Part shown: positions 9,781-22,441 of the stretch, piece after piece
Numbering within the stretch: the stretch's first letter is position 1
Layout: every line of letters begins with the position of its first letter
Source: Rhodospirillales bacterium
Lineage (GTDB): Bacteria > Pseudomonadota > Alphaproteobacteria > Rhodospirillales > Defluviicoccaceae
NCBI GenBank assembly: GCA_016712375.1
Contig: JADJRE010000017.1
Span: 50,499-114,498, forward strand
Direction of reading: 5' to 3'
Length of the DNA stretch: 64,000 nucleotides
Translations under genes and position numbers: made by a program
Notes under the pieces: generated by a model
Told to the model about the DNA's origin: nothing
The model's database searches: none
The model's input: the letters and a program-made list of their open reading frames with translations, nothing else

Positions 9781-10725
9781 ATGCTACTTATGCGCGCAGC
9801 CGGCATTATCGGGTTTCTAGCGGCATCGGTTTTTGCATTGACCGCGCCGGTCAAGGCGGCGCCCTTTCTGCCGGCAGATCCCTGGCGGCTATGTCCGGAA
9901 GCGATCGCCTCGCAGGAAAAGGCGCAGGGAATACCGAAGCATCTGCTGTCGGCGATCGCGCTGGCTGAATCGGCGCGGAAACATCCTACCTTCGGCAAGC
10001 GCATGCCGTGGCCATGGACAGTGATGGCCGAAGGCGAAGGGCGCTATCTGCCGAGCAAGGCAGCGGCAATCGCCGAGGTGCGCGATTTGCAGGCGCGCGG
10101 CATCCACAATATCGACGTCGGCTGCATGCAGGTCAATCTGCACCATCATGCGGATGCGTTCTACAGTCTGGACAATGCGTTCGACCCGGCGGCCAACGTT
10201 GCCTATGCCAGCAAATTCCTGCGGTCCCTGTACGAAGACTGGGGATCCTGGCAGGAGGCAGCTGGCCGCTATCACTCCGCGACGCCGGAGCTGAAGGGCC
10301 CCTACCGCGACAAGGTGGTGACGTTCTGGAACGAACAGCAGCGGCTGGAACTGGTCGGCAGTAGCACCTTCGGCCTCGGCGCGCTGACCGCCGGTGCCGG
10401 GTCGGGCAGCGCTGCCAGCCAGCGGGTTCGTTCGCCGGCACTGATGCTGTCGCTTGCCGACCGCAGAATGGGCGAGCCTCCAGTGGGAGTATCGGTGGAT
10501 CTCGACGACACGTTGTTGTCCCGTCGTGCGTACGATGCGCCGGCGTCGAGCAAGGGGCGGATCGTCCGGCCGGGAGGCACGGCCACCCGCTCGCTCGACG
10601 AGGAAGCGGCGTTCGCCGCACGCCGTGCACAATACCTGCAAGACTTGCGGCAGGCGATCGCCGAGGTCAAGCGGTCGTACGCTGTCCGCGTCGCCCGCAA
10701 CGAGACACCACCCCGTCCCGAGTGA
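9781..10725 (+). CDS. Periplasmic lytic transglycosylase (SLT domain)
   Basis: Cleaves peptidoglycan glycan strands, forming 1,6-anhydro-muropeptides (family role). The 314-residue product has a clear N-terminal signal peptide (residues 1-26, ending VKAAP). An SLT-type lysozyme-like domain follows: HLLSAIALAESARK supplies the catalytic Glu (about residue 63), and NIDVGCMQVNLHHH, NVAYASKFL and AAGRYHSATPE match the GxMQ, NI-YLR and YN/YH motifs of the fold. The C-terminal 100 residues are low in recognisable features. ATG codons at 9781 and 9790 are both possible; the first is kept. It is probably monocistronic. Confidence 0.87.
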   Translation: MLLMRAAGIIGFLAASVFALTAPVKAAPFLPADPWRLCPEAIASQEKAQGIPKHLLSAIALAESARKHPTFGKRMPWPWTVMAEGEGRYLPSKAAAIAEVRDLQARGIHNIDVGCMQVNLHHHADAFYSLDNAFDPAANVAYASKFLRSLYEDWGSWQEAAGRYHSATPELKGPYRDKVVTFWNEQQRLELVGSSTFGLGALTAGAGSGSAASQRVRSPALMLSLADRRMGEPPVGVSVDLDDTLLSRRAYDAPASSKGRIVRPGGTATRSLDEEAAFAARRAQYLQDLRQAIAEVKRSYAVRVARNETPPRPE

Positions 10726-10887
10726 TCTTCAATCCTCCAAGTTGTTAATGTGTCAGGACTGAGGAACGCACGCCTTCCCGGCCCCGTTCGGCTACCTTGC
10801 TCCCCGTCGCTACTCCGCTGCGGCTTGCGTCGGCGCGGGCGGGGCGTGATATAGTTCGGGCACGTTCGAACGAGGGGTTTTGCGTTG

Positions 10888-11717
10888 ATGATCGATCTGC
10901 TTACCGTCGTTATTCGTCAGCGCTATGTGGCTGGAGGCGCCTTGCCCGGCGCTTGCGCCACGCTGTTGACCGGGCTGCTGCTGCTGGGTGCCTGCAGTAC
11001 GTCGGAGGAGGCGTACGTCGATCGGCCGGTGGACGTTCTCTACAACGAGGCGATGGACAACCTGGAAGCCGGGGACGACAAGAAGGCGGCGAAGCTGTTC
11101 GACGAGGTGGAACGGCAGCATCCCTATTCCAGCTGGGCGACCAAGGCGCAGCTGATGGCGGCTTACTCCCACTATATCGCCAATCAATACGACGAAGCGG
11201 TGGCCGCCGCGGACCGCTTTATCGAGCTGCACCCAGCCAACCCCGACGTCCCCTATGCCTATTACCTTAAGGCGCTCAGCTACTATGAGCGCATTTCCGA
11301 CATCCACCGCGATCAGGAAATGACTGAACAGGCGAAGAAGGTATTCGAGGAAATCGTCGCACGCTTTCCCGATAGCGAGTATGCCCGCGACGCGCGCTTG
11401 AAAGTCGACCTGTGCAACGATCATCTTGCCGGCAAGGAGATGGTCATCGGCCGTTATTATATTCAGCGGGGCTACTACCTTGCGGCGATCAATCGCTTCA
11501 AGAGCGTCATCGAACGCTACCAATCGACGACGCATACTCCGGAAGCGCTGTTGCTGCTGACCGAGGCTTACTCGGCGCTGGGAATCGATGGCGAAGCGCG
11601 CAAGACGGCGGCGGTGCTCGGATACAATTTCCGCAAACGGCGTGGTATGCGGATGCCTACACGCTGGTCGGTGGATCGGGCACCCGGCCGGGAGATGTCG
11701 TGCCCGGCGGCCGCTGA
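10888..11717 (+). CDS. bamD: Outer-membrane assembly lipoprotein BamD, frame break near the 3' end
   Basis: Essential lipoprotein of the BAM complex that folds beta-barrel proteins into the outer membrane. It has a lipoprotein signal (LLLLGAC, Cys about residue 33) followed by five TPR-like helices: LYNEAMDNLEAGDDKKAAKLF, QHPYSSWATKAQLMAAYSHY, DVPYAYYLKALSYYERI, a FPDSEYARDA hinge and RYYIQRGYYLAAINRFK. In the given sequence the frame runs on to 11796 with a nonsense tail. Adding one C near 11628 (TTTCCGC) restores GYNFPQTAWYADAYTLVGG and a stop at 11717, the usual end of alphaproteobacterial BamD. The start is the ATG at 10888, with GAGGGG about 10 bases upstream. recN follows 72 bp later. 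Confidence 0.88.
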
Positions 11718-11789
11718 GCAGGAAGCGCCGGCCGTGGGTGCGCCAGCCGCCGGCGCCGAGGGTGAGCCGATGACGGGGGCGCGCCGGCG

Positions 11790-15563
<3,774 letters not shown>

Positions 15564-15653
15564 CCCGGGCGCTCCAGCACACCGATCCGCAACCTTGCGG
15601 AGGCTATGGAGGCTATGGTCCACCGACAAGATTGGCAAACAGGGAAATCGTTC

Positions 15654-16148
15654 ATGTTCCGCGGCCGGCATCGCTCCGATCACGGTAGCGCCGGAAGCGG
15701 CTTGGCCATTCCTCCCCGCTGGCGCGGATGGTTGGCGGCGAGTTTGCTGCTGACGATAGCCGCGTGCGCAGGCGGCGATACGTCGGGGCCGCCCGCGCCA
15801 AGCGGACCGCCGCAAGCGCTTCTCGACGGCTCTTGGCGGGCCGAGGAAGTCGGTGGCGATTCAAGTCTTGCTGCGGCACATCCAATCCTGCGCTTCACCG
15901 CCGATGGGCGTGCCGGCGGCTCGGGCGGCTGCAACACCTACGCGAGCCCAGTCAGCATTGACGGCGACGCCATGACGTTCGGCCGGCTGGCATCGACGCA
16001 TAAGGCGTGTGAGCCGGCACTGCTCGACCAGGAGCAGAAGTTTTTCATCGCGCTGGCCGGCGCGCGCTCGTTCAGTATCGAAGGCGCACAGCTGACGCTG
16101 CGCGACGCCGCCGGACGGCCGCTGGCGCAATTCTTACGCGGCGAGTAA
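15654..16148 (+). CDS. META-domain (HslJ-like) lipoprotein
   Basis: Short secreted lipoprotein. After a basic N-region, a hydrophobic stretch ends in LLLTIAAC, a good lipobox. The mature part is a META/HslJ fold: LLDGSWRAEEV near its start, RFTADGRAGGSGGCNTY with the family's GCN motif, MTFGRLASTHKAC and a final SIEGAQLTLRDAAG. META proteins in other bacteria are linked to heat or novobiocin tolerance; no function is claimed here. Upstream in-frame ATGs exist at 15606 and 15615. The ATG at 15654 gives the most normal signal length and has AGGGA about 8 bases before it. It stands alone between ligA and the hydrolase gene. Confidence 0.8.
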   Translation: MFRGRHRSDHGSAGSGLAIPPRWRGWLAASLLLTIAACAGGDTSGPPAPSGPPQALLDGSWRAEEVGGDSSLAAAHPILRFTADGRAGGSGGCNTYASPVSIDGDAMTFGRLASTHKACEPALLDQEQKFFIALAGARSFSIEGAQLTLRDAAGRPLAQFLRGE

Positions 16149-16257
16149 GTCCGCGCTGCCCGTCGGCTCGGCGGTTGGTCGAATGGGCTAACCGCAGCGG
16201 CGGGCCTAGGATGCGCCGGCGGCGGTTGGCCACCAGTAATGACAGCGGGAGGATCTA

Positions 16258-16857
16258 ATGCCACAACCAACGACACTTCGCGAGGTGGCCGGTCTTGGAC
16301 AGCAACCGACGGCGCTGCACGACGCAGCGCTGGTCGTCATCGACTGTCAAAACACCTATCGGCAGGGAATCATGCAGCTTGAGGGCGTCGAGGATGCCCT
16401 CGGCGAAGTTGAACGCCTGCTCGACCGCGCCCGCGCCGCCGGCATTCCGATTTTTCACATCATGCACGACGCCGGCCCTGGCTCGCCCTACGACATCCGC
16501 GCCGAGATCGGCCAGATCTGCAGCCGGGCGGCGCCGCGGCCAGGCGAACCCGTGATCGTCAAGCACCATCCCAACTCGTTCTGGGAAACCGACCTTGACG
16601 CGCGCCTGCGCGCTCTGGAGGTAAAGAACCTCGTCCTCGCCGGTTTCATGACGCACGTGTGCGTCAACTCGACGGCGCGCGGAGCTTTCAATCTTGGCTA
16701 CAACGCGACGGTTGTCGGCGACGCGACGGCGACCCGGGCTCTGCCCGGCGTTGATGGCTCGATCGTTCCGGCGGCGCTGCTGAAGACAGCGACGCTGGCT
16801 GGTATCCGCGATCTCTTCGCCGTCGTTGTCCCCCGCGCCGATGATCTTCAGGACTAG
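16258..16857 (+). CDS. Cysteine hydrolase of the isochorismatase family
   Basis: 199-residue cytoplasmic enzyme with the complete Asp-Lys-Cys triad of the isochorismatase superfamily: Asp29 in VVIDCQNTY, Lys102 in VIVKHHPNSFW and Cys135 in AGFMTHVCVNSTARGA. Relatives hydrolyse isochorismate, nicotinamide, N-carbamoyl amino acids or ureidoacrylate; the substrate here cannot be assigned. The start at 16258 has a strong GGGAGG 6 bases upstream. There is no partner gene in an obvious operon: a tRNA-Thr gene on the other strand follows about 50 bp downstream. Confidence 0.9.
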   Translation: MPQPTTLREVAGLGQQPTALHDAALVVIDCQNTYRQGIMQLEGVEDALGEVERLLDRARAAGIPIFHIMHDAGPGSPYDIRAEIGQICSRAAPRPGEPVIVKHHPNSFWETDLDARLRALEVKNLVLAGFMTHVCVNSTARGAFNLGYNATVVGDATATRALPGVDGSIVPAALLKTATLAGIRDLFAVVVPRADDLQD

Positions 16858-16906
16858 CTAGCGGCGGAGTAGGGAGGAGTGCAACGCCCCCGCGGAGCGC
16901 GAAAAC

Positions 16907-16981
16907 TGGTGCCGTGGAGTGGAATCGAACCACCGACCCCGTCCTTACCAAGGACGTGCTCTGCCCCTGAGCTACCACGGC
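16907..16981 (-). tRNA. tRNA-Thr (anticodon GGT)
   Basis: Read on the minus strand, it folds as a complete cloverleaf: acceptor GCCGTGG pairs with CCACGGC, D arm GCTC/GAGC, anticodon stem CGTCC/GGACG around loop TTGGTAA (anticodon GGT), and a T arm with TTCGATT and one G-U pair. The discriminator is A and the CCA end is encoded (16907-16909). The length is 75 nt including CCA. Confidence 0.95.
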
Positions 16982-17242
16982 ATCGTTGCTTCGGCGACAA
17001 CGACGGCAATGGCGTCGTCCGCCTGTCCTTAACCCCGCCTTGTGACGGCGTGAACCGGAATTGAGCGTCAACCGGCCCCGGGGTCAAGGAGTTTTGCGGA
17101 ACTGAGTGCCCGAGACGCCTTTCAGGGTCGATCCTCGCCTTCCATCCCATTTTCGCCCGGCGATTTATTTTAGTTGGTGCGCCGTTAGACTCACCTTAAC
17201 GGCTGCCGGGCGATGCTGGGACACGAATGTTGGGACTGATCG

Positions 17243-17632
17243 ATGATCTCCGTTGGCCATCCCGTTTTCCGCTGCGCGCTGCGCCTGCTGGTCGCCGCAG
17301 CGATTCCCCTGGCAGTGCTGCCCGCCGGCTGTATGGCTGCGCTCGGGGCCGGCACCGTTGCTGCCACCGACAAGACGCCGGTTGATCACGTTTACTCGCT
17401 GGTCAGCGGCAAGGACTGTTCGCTCATCCGCAAGCAGCGCGGGCTTACCTACTGTGTCGAGGATGAAATCATCCTAGAAACAGCGGTGCACTGCTATCCG
17501 ACGCTGGGCGAGACAACCTGTTATCAGGCCGCCGATCCTTATCCAGGAGGTCAGCGTGAGGTCAGCGCCTCCGCCAGGCCTGCCGAGAGCGCCGGCGGCC
17601 AGACGGTGCGGACACCGTCGAAGACGAACTGA
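17243..17632 (+). CDS. Small putative lipoprotein of unknown function
   Basis: 129-residue product with a signal ending LAVLPAGC, so probably lipid-modified at about Cys30. The mature part contains a conserved-looking block, VDHVYSLVSGKDCSLIRKQRG, followed by four further cysteines (YCVEDE, HCYPTLGETTCYQ), which suggests disulfides in the periplasm. I do not recognise a named family. The last 82 bases overlap the 3' end of the convergent marC gene, an unusual amount. The final 30 residues look unstructured, so the real 3' end could be earlier if a base is miscalled near 17550. Confidence 0.65.
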   Translation: MISVGHPVFRCALRLLVAAAIPLAVLPAGCMAALGAGTVAATDKTPVDHVYSLVSGKDCSLIRKQRGLTYCVEDEIILETAVHCYPTLGETTCYQAADPYPGGQREVSASARPAESAGGQTVRTPSKTN

Positions 17633-18237
17633 ACCGCCAGCGCGGCGAGCAGGATGCCCACGACGCGGGAGATGACGTTCTGACCGGTGACGCCGAGGAT
17701 GGCGTGAAGTCGCCCGGCGACGAGCAGCAAAGCCAGTTGCACCGCCATTACCGCCAGCAGCGCCGCCACGACGACAAGTTCAGCGACGAAGCCGAGCTGT
17801 CCCGCATCCACCGCCAGCAGCACCGCCGCTCCCAGCGCCGCTGGCCCGGCGATCAGCGGCGTCGCCAATGGGAACACCGAGATGTAGGTGCGGCCGCCGG
17901 CTTCCAACGCTTCCGCCTGCGTTGGCGACGACATCCCTGACGGCCGTGCAAAGACCATGTCGATCGCCAGCAACAGCAGCAGGATGCCACCGGCGGTGCG
18001 CATCGCCGCCAGGGTAATGCCGAGCCAGCGCAGCAGCACCTCGCCGGCGAGAACAAAGACGAGCAGCAGCGCCGTGGCGATCGCCGTTCCCTTGATCGCC
18101 GTCAGTCGGCGCTGCAAGGGGCTGGCGCTCGCAGTCAGCACCGCATAGAAGGCGGCAACGTCGATCGGACCGACGGTCGCGAAGAAGGTCGTGAAGGCGC
18201 GCAGTGCCAATTCGGTAAGAGCGGCGGGGTCCGTCAC
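17551..18237 (-). CDS. MarC family (UPF0056) integral membrane protein
   Basis: 228-residue inner-membrane protein with six predicted helices. The family signature is FFATVGPIDVAAFYAVLT in helix 1, with ISVFPLATPLIAGPAA in the middle and GQNVISRVVGILLAALAVQFVFDGV at the end. MarC proteins were once linked to multiple antibiotic resistance, but that role was not upheld, so the function is open. The frame extends upstream to 18477 inside the neighbouring gene. The GTG at 18237 is chosen because GGGGAG lies just upstream and the product then matches the family length. It follows the cobD-like gene by 25 bp, likely in one transcript. Confidence 0.85.
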   Translation of the reverse strand: MTDPAALTELALRAFTTFFATVGPIDVAAFYAVLTASASPLQRRLTAIKGTAIATALLLVFVLAGEVLLRWLGITLAAMRTAGGILLLLLAIDMVFARPSGMSSPTQAEALEAGGRTYISVFPLATPLIAGPAALGAAVLLAVDAGQLGFVAELVVVAALLAVMAVQLALLLVAGRLHAILGVTGQNVISRVVGILLAALAVQFVFDGVRTVWPPALSAGLAEALTSR

Positions 18238-18262
18238 CGTCCGCTCCCCGCTGCAGCGCCGT

Positions 18263-19339
18263 TCATCCGCCGACCCGTTCCGCGGGACGGCGCTGCGGTG
18301 GCAAGGAGCCGACCCGCGGCGGCGCTGGCTGTCGCCGCCACTGTGCCAGCGCATGTTCGAGACGTTCAAACGCCGTCTCATCCCCAGGTACACCAAAACG
18401 AAGCCGATCGGGCTGATCAGGGAATTGGCGCACCAGCACCGCTGCCTGAGCCAGCGATTCAAAGAGGTCGGCGGCACGCCGGTGTCCCACCAGTCGGAAC
18501 AAAGCCGTGCCGCCGACGATGTCGAGTCCGGCGCGCAGCAGAAGCCCGTCGAGCCGGCCGGCGGCGGCAGTGAGCCGGACGCGGGTGGCCCGCACCCAGT
18601 GCTCGTCGGCCAGCGCCACTGCGCCGATGGCGGCGGCGGGTCCGCTCACCGCCCACGGTCCCAAGGCCCGGCGCAGTTGCGTCGCCAGCGGCTCGCTGGC
18701 TAAGGCGAATCCCAGACGTAGTCCCGCCAGTCCGAAAAACTTGCCGAAGGAGCGCAGCACCAGCAGATCGGCGCGGCCGGCGTGTCGGGCGAGGCTGATG
18801 TCCGGGCAGATGTCCGCAAAGGCTTCATCGACGACCAGCAGCCGGCCTTCTGCATTCCGAAGCAGGGCGTCCGGGGCGCACGTTCGCCCGTCCGGGTTGT
18901 TCGGATTTGCGACGACCAACACCTCGATGTCTTCGGAAACCGCTTCGATGCCGGCAATTTCCATCACTCGGTGATTCGCCGCCGCCCAGTTCACGGCGTG
19001 TTCGCGGTAGGTCGGCGAGACGATCGCCACGCGCTTTGTCGGCAGCAGCCGCGGCAGCACCTGGATAATCGCTTGCGAACCAGGCGCCGGCACCACCGTC
19101 TCCGGATCAGATACTCCGTAATAGCCAGCCGCTGACTCCCTCAGCCAACCGCAGAGCGAGGCGTCTGGCAACCGCTGCCAGTACTCGCGCGCTAGATCCG
19201 GCAGCGGGTAGGCGTTTGCATTGATCCCGGTCGACAGATCCAGCCAGCGATCACGCCTGATGCCATAGAACTCGGCTGCGGCATCCACCTCGCCACCGTG
19301 TTCCGGCGGTGGCGGCGACCGGCTCTCCCCGTGCGTCAT
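18263..19339 (-). CDS. cobD: L-threonine-O-3-phosphate decarboxylase (cobalamin biosynthesis)
   Basis: PLP enzyme (358 aa) that makes (R)-1-amino-2-propanol phosphate for the cobalamin nucleotide loop; alphaproteobacterial orthologues are often called CobC. Aminotransferase fold-I marks are present: HGGEVDAAAEFYG near the N-terminus, LSTGINANAYP, the NPNNPDGR motif, DEAFAD with the Asp contacting the PLP pyridine nitrogen, and SFGKFFGLAGLRLGF holding the Schiff-base Lys. The ATG at 19339 lies 4 bp after the cupin stop. No other cobalamin gene is in the window, so its usual neighbour cobD/cbiB is elsewhere or lost. Confidence 0.88.
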   Translation of the reverse strand: MTHGESRSPPPPEHGGEVDAAAEFYGIRRDRWLDLSTGINANAYPLPDLAREYWQRLPDASLCGWLRESAAGYYGVSDPETVVPAPGSQAIIQVLPRLLPTKRVAIVSPTYREHAVNWAAANHRVMEIAGIEAVSEDIEVLVVANPNNPDGRTCAPDALLRNAEGRLLVVDEAFADICPDISLARHAGRADLLVLRSFGKFFGLAGLRLGFALASEPLATQLRRALGPWAVSGPAAAIGAVALADEHWVRATRVRLTAAAGRLDGLLLRAGLDIVGGTALFRLVGHRRAADLFESLAQAAVLVRQFPDQPDRLRFGVPGDETAFERLEHALAQWRRQPAPPRVGSLPPQRRPAERVGG

Positions 19340-19343
19340 CCGC

Positions 19344-19607
19344 TCAGCCGAAGCGATAGTGCTTATGCACCGGGGCGCGGACCTCCCAAGTGCACTTTAG
19401 TCCGGCGGGAAAGGTGACCATGTCGCCGGCGCCAAACTCGGCGACCTCGCCGTCGGCGGTGGTCACGCGGACATCCCCCTGGAGCAGATAACAAGTCTCG
19501 ATGCTGTCGTACTCCCAGTGGAAGACCGATGGTTCCTTGCTCCAGCTGGCACAACTGGAAAAAGCGGCGATATCCGCCGGCGTCGGCTTCTCAACCTTGA
19601 TCCGCAT
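19344..19607 (-). CDS. Small cupin-domain protein (Cupin_3 type)
   Basis: 87-residue single-domain cupin. It carries the EutQ/Cupin_3-like pattern: SVFHWEYDSIETCYLLQGDVRVTT, then a turn and the second motif FGAGDMVTFPAGLKCTWEV. Metal ligands are incomplete compared with classical cupins: one Glu and no clear His pair in motif 1. A binding or non-metal role is therefore possible. The function is unknown. It is the first gene of an apparent cupin-cobD-marC transcript with gaps of 4 and 25 bp. Confidence 0.8.
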   Translation of the reverse strand: MRIKVEKPTPADIAAFSSCASWSKEPSVFHWEYDSIETCYLLQGDVRVTTADGEVAEFGAGDMVTFPAGLKCTWEVRAPVHKHYRFG

Positions 19608-19793
19608 CGCGACCTCTTACGTCCGGAGACAGCCCACCAGACAGAAGCGCGGCCCATCCGCGTCACTTTAGCATGCTACCACCGGCTTGCCAGCCTAACA
19701 GGAAAGTGTGTGGCTCGACTTGCGAATGTCGGTCAGGTTCCGCAGTGTAGTTGGATCATGTATTCGACCTGACTGGAAACAGAGCTAGCCGCC

Positions 19794-20537
19794 ATGAGCA
19801 TGGATCTGTCCTCTCCCTCGCTGCTGCGCCGACCGGTCATCGGCCGCCGGCGCTTGCTCCGCGGCATGGGGGCGAGTGTCTGCGTGTTGGCAGTGGGGTC
19901 CCTGCTGCCGCTGCGCGAAAGCAGCGCCACCGGTGCCCTCACCCCCGCCAGGCCGGCGCTTCCTCCCGCGGCGCCACCTCCGATTCGCTTCGAAGTGATA
20001 CGTGGCGGCGACGTGATCGGCAGCCACAATGTCGACTTCGAGGGCGCCGGCAGCGAGTTTTCGGTAAGCACGCGTATCGACATCACCGTGCGCGTGCTTG
20101 GCGTACCCGCCTTCATCTTCCGCCACGAGAGCACAGAGCATTGGGCAGACGGCCGTCTGCAAGCGTTTGACAGCAAGACCAACGACGATGGCAGCGACTT
20201 CTTCGTCACCGGCCGCGCCGAAGCCGGGAGCTTCAAGATCATCAACCGCAAGGGCACCGAGGTGGCGCCGGCCGACATCATGGTCGGCAGTTACTGGACG
20301 CCCCTCATTGCGCGGCAGACGCAACTGATCGATCCGCAACGCGGACGCGTCAAGTCACAGCAACTGCTGTCCACCGACGCGATGACGATCCAGGCGCGAA
20401 ACGGGCCGGTGCAGGCTACCCGCTATCGCGTGATCGGCGTCACGGATGGCTGGGTCGCGTACGACGGTGCCGGGCGTTGGCTGGCAGCCGAGCTGAAGAA
20501 GAAGGGCTCAGACATCCTCTACCGCCTCCCCAAGTAA
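19794..20537 (+). CDS. Secreted protein of the DUF6134-like type, Tat-type signal
   Basis: 247-residue protein. The N-terminus has RRRLLRGMG followed by a hydrophobic stretch, consistent with a twin-arginine signal. The mature part looks beta-rich: RFEVIRGGDVIGSHNVDFEG, a TRIDITVRVLGVPAFIFRHES strand pair, WADGRLQAFDSKTNDDG, and a C-terminal WVAYDGAGRWLAAELKKKGSDILYRLP. This matches what I know of DUF6134 proteins, whose function is not established. It stands alone between a divergent cupin and convergent ychF. Confidence 0.7.
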   Translation: MSMDLSSPSLLRRPVIGRRRLLRGMGASVCVLAVGSLLPLRESSATGALTPARPALPPAAPPPIRFEVIRGGDVIGSHNVDFEGAGSEFSVSTRIDITVRVLGVPAFIFRHESTEHWADGRLQAFDSKTNDDGSDFFVTGRAEAGSFKIINRKGTEVAPADIMVGSYWTPLIARQTQLIDPQRGRVKSQQLLSTDAMTIQARNGPVQATRYRVIGVTDGWVAYDGAGRWLAAELKKKGSDILYRLPK

Positions 20538-20598
20538 CAACGGCCGCCAATGCCGCCTTTGGCTCCGCCGGGCAACACACGAACATCTCGGACGCAGA

Positions 20599-21696
20599 TC
20601 ATACGTTGAAGCGGAACAACAGAATGTCCCCGTCGGCCACGAGGTAGTCACGGCCTTCCGAGCGCATCCGGCCGGCCTCGCGCGCCGGCTGTTCGCCGCC
20701 CAAGGAGATGAAGTCGTCGTAGGCGATAGTCTCGGCCCGGATGAAGCCTTTCTCGAAGTCGGAGTGGATGACGCCTGCTGCCGCCGGTGCCTTGGTTCCA
20801 CGGCGGATCGTCCAGGCGCGGCTCTCTTTCGGGCCGGCGGTAAAGAAGGTGATCAGCTCCAGCAGGCCATAACCCGCGCCGATCACCTGCGTCAGGCCGG
20901 TCTCGGTGAGGCCCAGGCTGGCCAGATACTCGCTGCGCTCGTCCTCGGCCAGTTCCGCTACTTCCGCTTCGATGCGCGCCGAGATGATCACCGCGGCGGC
21001 ACCCTCCCTTGCCGCTTGCGCCGCGACGCGCGCGGTCAGCGCGTTACCTGCCGCCGCGTCGCCTTCCTCGACATTGCAGACGTAGAGCACGGGCTTCGAG
21101 GTGAGCAGTTGCAGGCCGGCGAAGGCCTTCTTCTCCTCCTCCGCGACCAGCACGGTGCGGGCTGGCCGGCCCTCGCGCAGCACCGCCGCCGCCCGCTCGG
21201 CGACGGCCAGGCTCTCCTTCGCATCTTTGTCGCCGCCGCGGGCGCGCTTGAGGAGGCCCACCAGCCGCCGTTCCAGGCTGTCCAGGTCGGCGAGCATCAG
21301 CTCCGTGTCGATGATCTCGGCGTCGCGAAGCGGATCAACGGTGCCGCCGACGTGCACCACGTCCGGATCGTCGAAGCAGCGCAGCAGGTGCAGGATCGCA
21401 TCCACCTCGCGAATGTGGCCGAGAAACTGGTTGCCCAGACCCTCGCCGCGGCTGGCGCCCGCTACTAGGCCCGCGATGTCGACGAACTCGAGCTGCGTCG
21501 GTATTACCTTTGCCGACTTCGCAATCAGGGCAATGCGCCCCAGCCGCTCGTCCGGCACGGCGACCCGGCCGACGTTCGGCTCAATCGTGCAGAACGGAAA
21601 GTTGGCAGCCGCCGCCGCGGCGCTCGCGGTCAGCGCGTTGAACAGGGTCGACTTGCCGACGTTGGGCAGGCCGACGATGCCGCAGTTGAAACCCAT
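20599..21696 (-). CDS. ychF: Redox-regulated ribosome-associated ATPase YchF (Obg-like)
   Basis: P-loop NTPase of the Obg family that prefers ATP. The G1 motif GLPNVGKST is near residues 8-16, followed by switch I with NFPFCTIEPNVG, G3 DIAGLVAGAS and the NVEEGD region that replaces the usual GTP-specific NKxD. A C-terminal TGS domain ends in YLVADGDILLFRFNV, the standard YchF end. 365 residues is the family length. The gene starts immediately after the stop of pth. In E. coli, YchF binds ribosomes and negatively affects oxidative-stress responses; here that is inference. Confidence 0.96.
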   Translation of the reverse strand: MGFNCGIVGLPNVGKSTLFNALTASAAAAAANFPFCTIEPNVGRVAVPDERLGRIALIAKSAKVIPTQLEFVDIAGLVAGASRGEGLGNQFLGHIREVDAILHLLRCFDDPDVVHVGGTVDPLRDAEIIDTELMLADLDSLERRLVGLLKRARGGDKDAKESLAVAERAAAVLREGRPARTVLVAEEEKKAFAGLQLLTSKPVLYVCNVEEGDAAAGNALTARVAAQAAREGAAAVIISARIEAEVAELAEDERSEYLASLGLTETGLTQVIGAGYGLLELITFFTAGPKESRAWTIRRGTKAPAAAGVIHSDFEKGFIRAETIAYDDFISLGGEQPAREAGRMRSEGRDYLVADGDILLFRFNV

Positions 21697-22407
21697 CTAG
21701 CTCTCTTGTTCCGGTCCGTGTCGCTTGTCGCCATTCTCTTTCGGGTCGCCAGCCGTGCCTTCACCCTGGAGGGTCACCCCGTCCTCGCGCGCGGGGCGCG
21801 GTGTCCGTGGCTTGGGCGGTGCCAGCGATAGGGCCACCTTGCTGGCGAACGCCGCCGCTTCACCCGCCACCAGCAACGCCACGTGCTCTGCAACCGCCGC
21901 CAACAGCGGCCCAAGCCACTGCCTGTCGGCTTCGTCAAAGTCGTCGAGCACGTGCCCCAGCACCCGGCGCTTGTCGCCGGGATGGCCGATGCCCAGACGC
22001 ACCCGCCAGTAGCCGTTGCCGAACAGCGCATCGATGCTGCGCAGTCCGTTGTGGCCGGCGGCACCGCCACCTTGCTTGACCCGCAGCTTGCCCGAAGCAA
22101 GGTCGAGCTCGTCATGGAAGACGACCACGTCTTCGGGCGGGATCTTGTAGAAGCGCGCCGCCGCGGCGACCGCCCGTCCGCTCTCGTTCATGTAGGTCGA
22201 AGGCTTCAGCAGCAGAACCTCCCGATGGGCGAGGCGGCCTGCGGCGGTCAGTCCATGAAAGCGCGAGCGCCCCCATGCAAGCCCTTCGCGCCGGGCGATG
22301 GCATCCGCGGCCATGAAGCCGATATTGTGGCGGTTACCAGCATACTCGGCCCCCGGATTGCCGAGGCCGACCAGCAGCAACCGGTCTCCCGGCACCGGCG
22401 GCTCCAT
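21697..22407 (-). CDS. pth: Peptidyl-tRNA hydrolase
   Basis: Releases tRNA from peptidyl-tRNAs that drop off ribosomes. The product (236 aa) begins [22 protein letters not shown], which contains the catalytic His and substrate-binding Asn. Further family blocks are [34 protein letters not shown] with the catalytic Asp, and GHNGLRSID. The C-terminus is extended by about 40 polar residues, as is common in Alphaproteobacteria. The frame is open far upstream inside rplY; the ATG at 22407 is chosen because it lies 8 residues before the first strand. The rplY-pth-ychF order is typical. Confidence 0.95.
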   Translation of the reverse strand: MEPPVPGDRLLLVGLGNPGAEYAGNRHNIGFMAADAIARREGLAWGRSRFHGLTAAGRLAHREVLLLKPSTYMNESGRAVAAAARFYKIPPEDVVVFHDELDLASGKLRVKQGGGAAGHNGLRSIDALFGNGYWRVRLGIGHPGDKRRVLGHVLDDFDEADRQWLGPLLAAVAEHVALLVAGEAAAFASKVALSLAPPKPRTPRPAREDGVTLQGEGTAGDPKENGDKRHGPEQES

Positions 22408-22441
22408 GCCGTGGACGCCGAGACAGCGACGCTGCCTGGGC

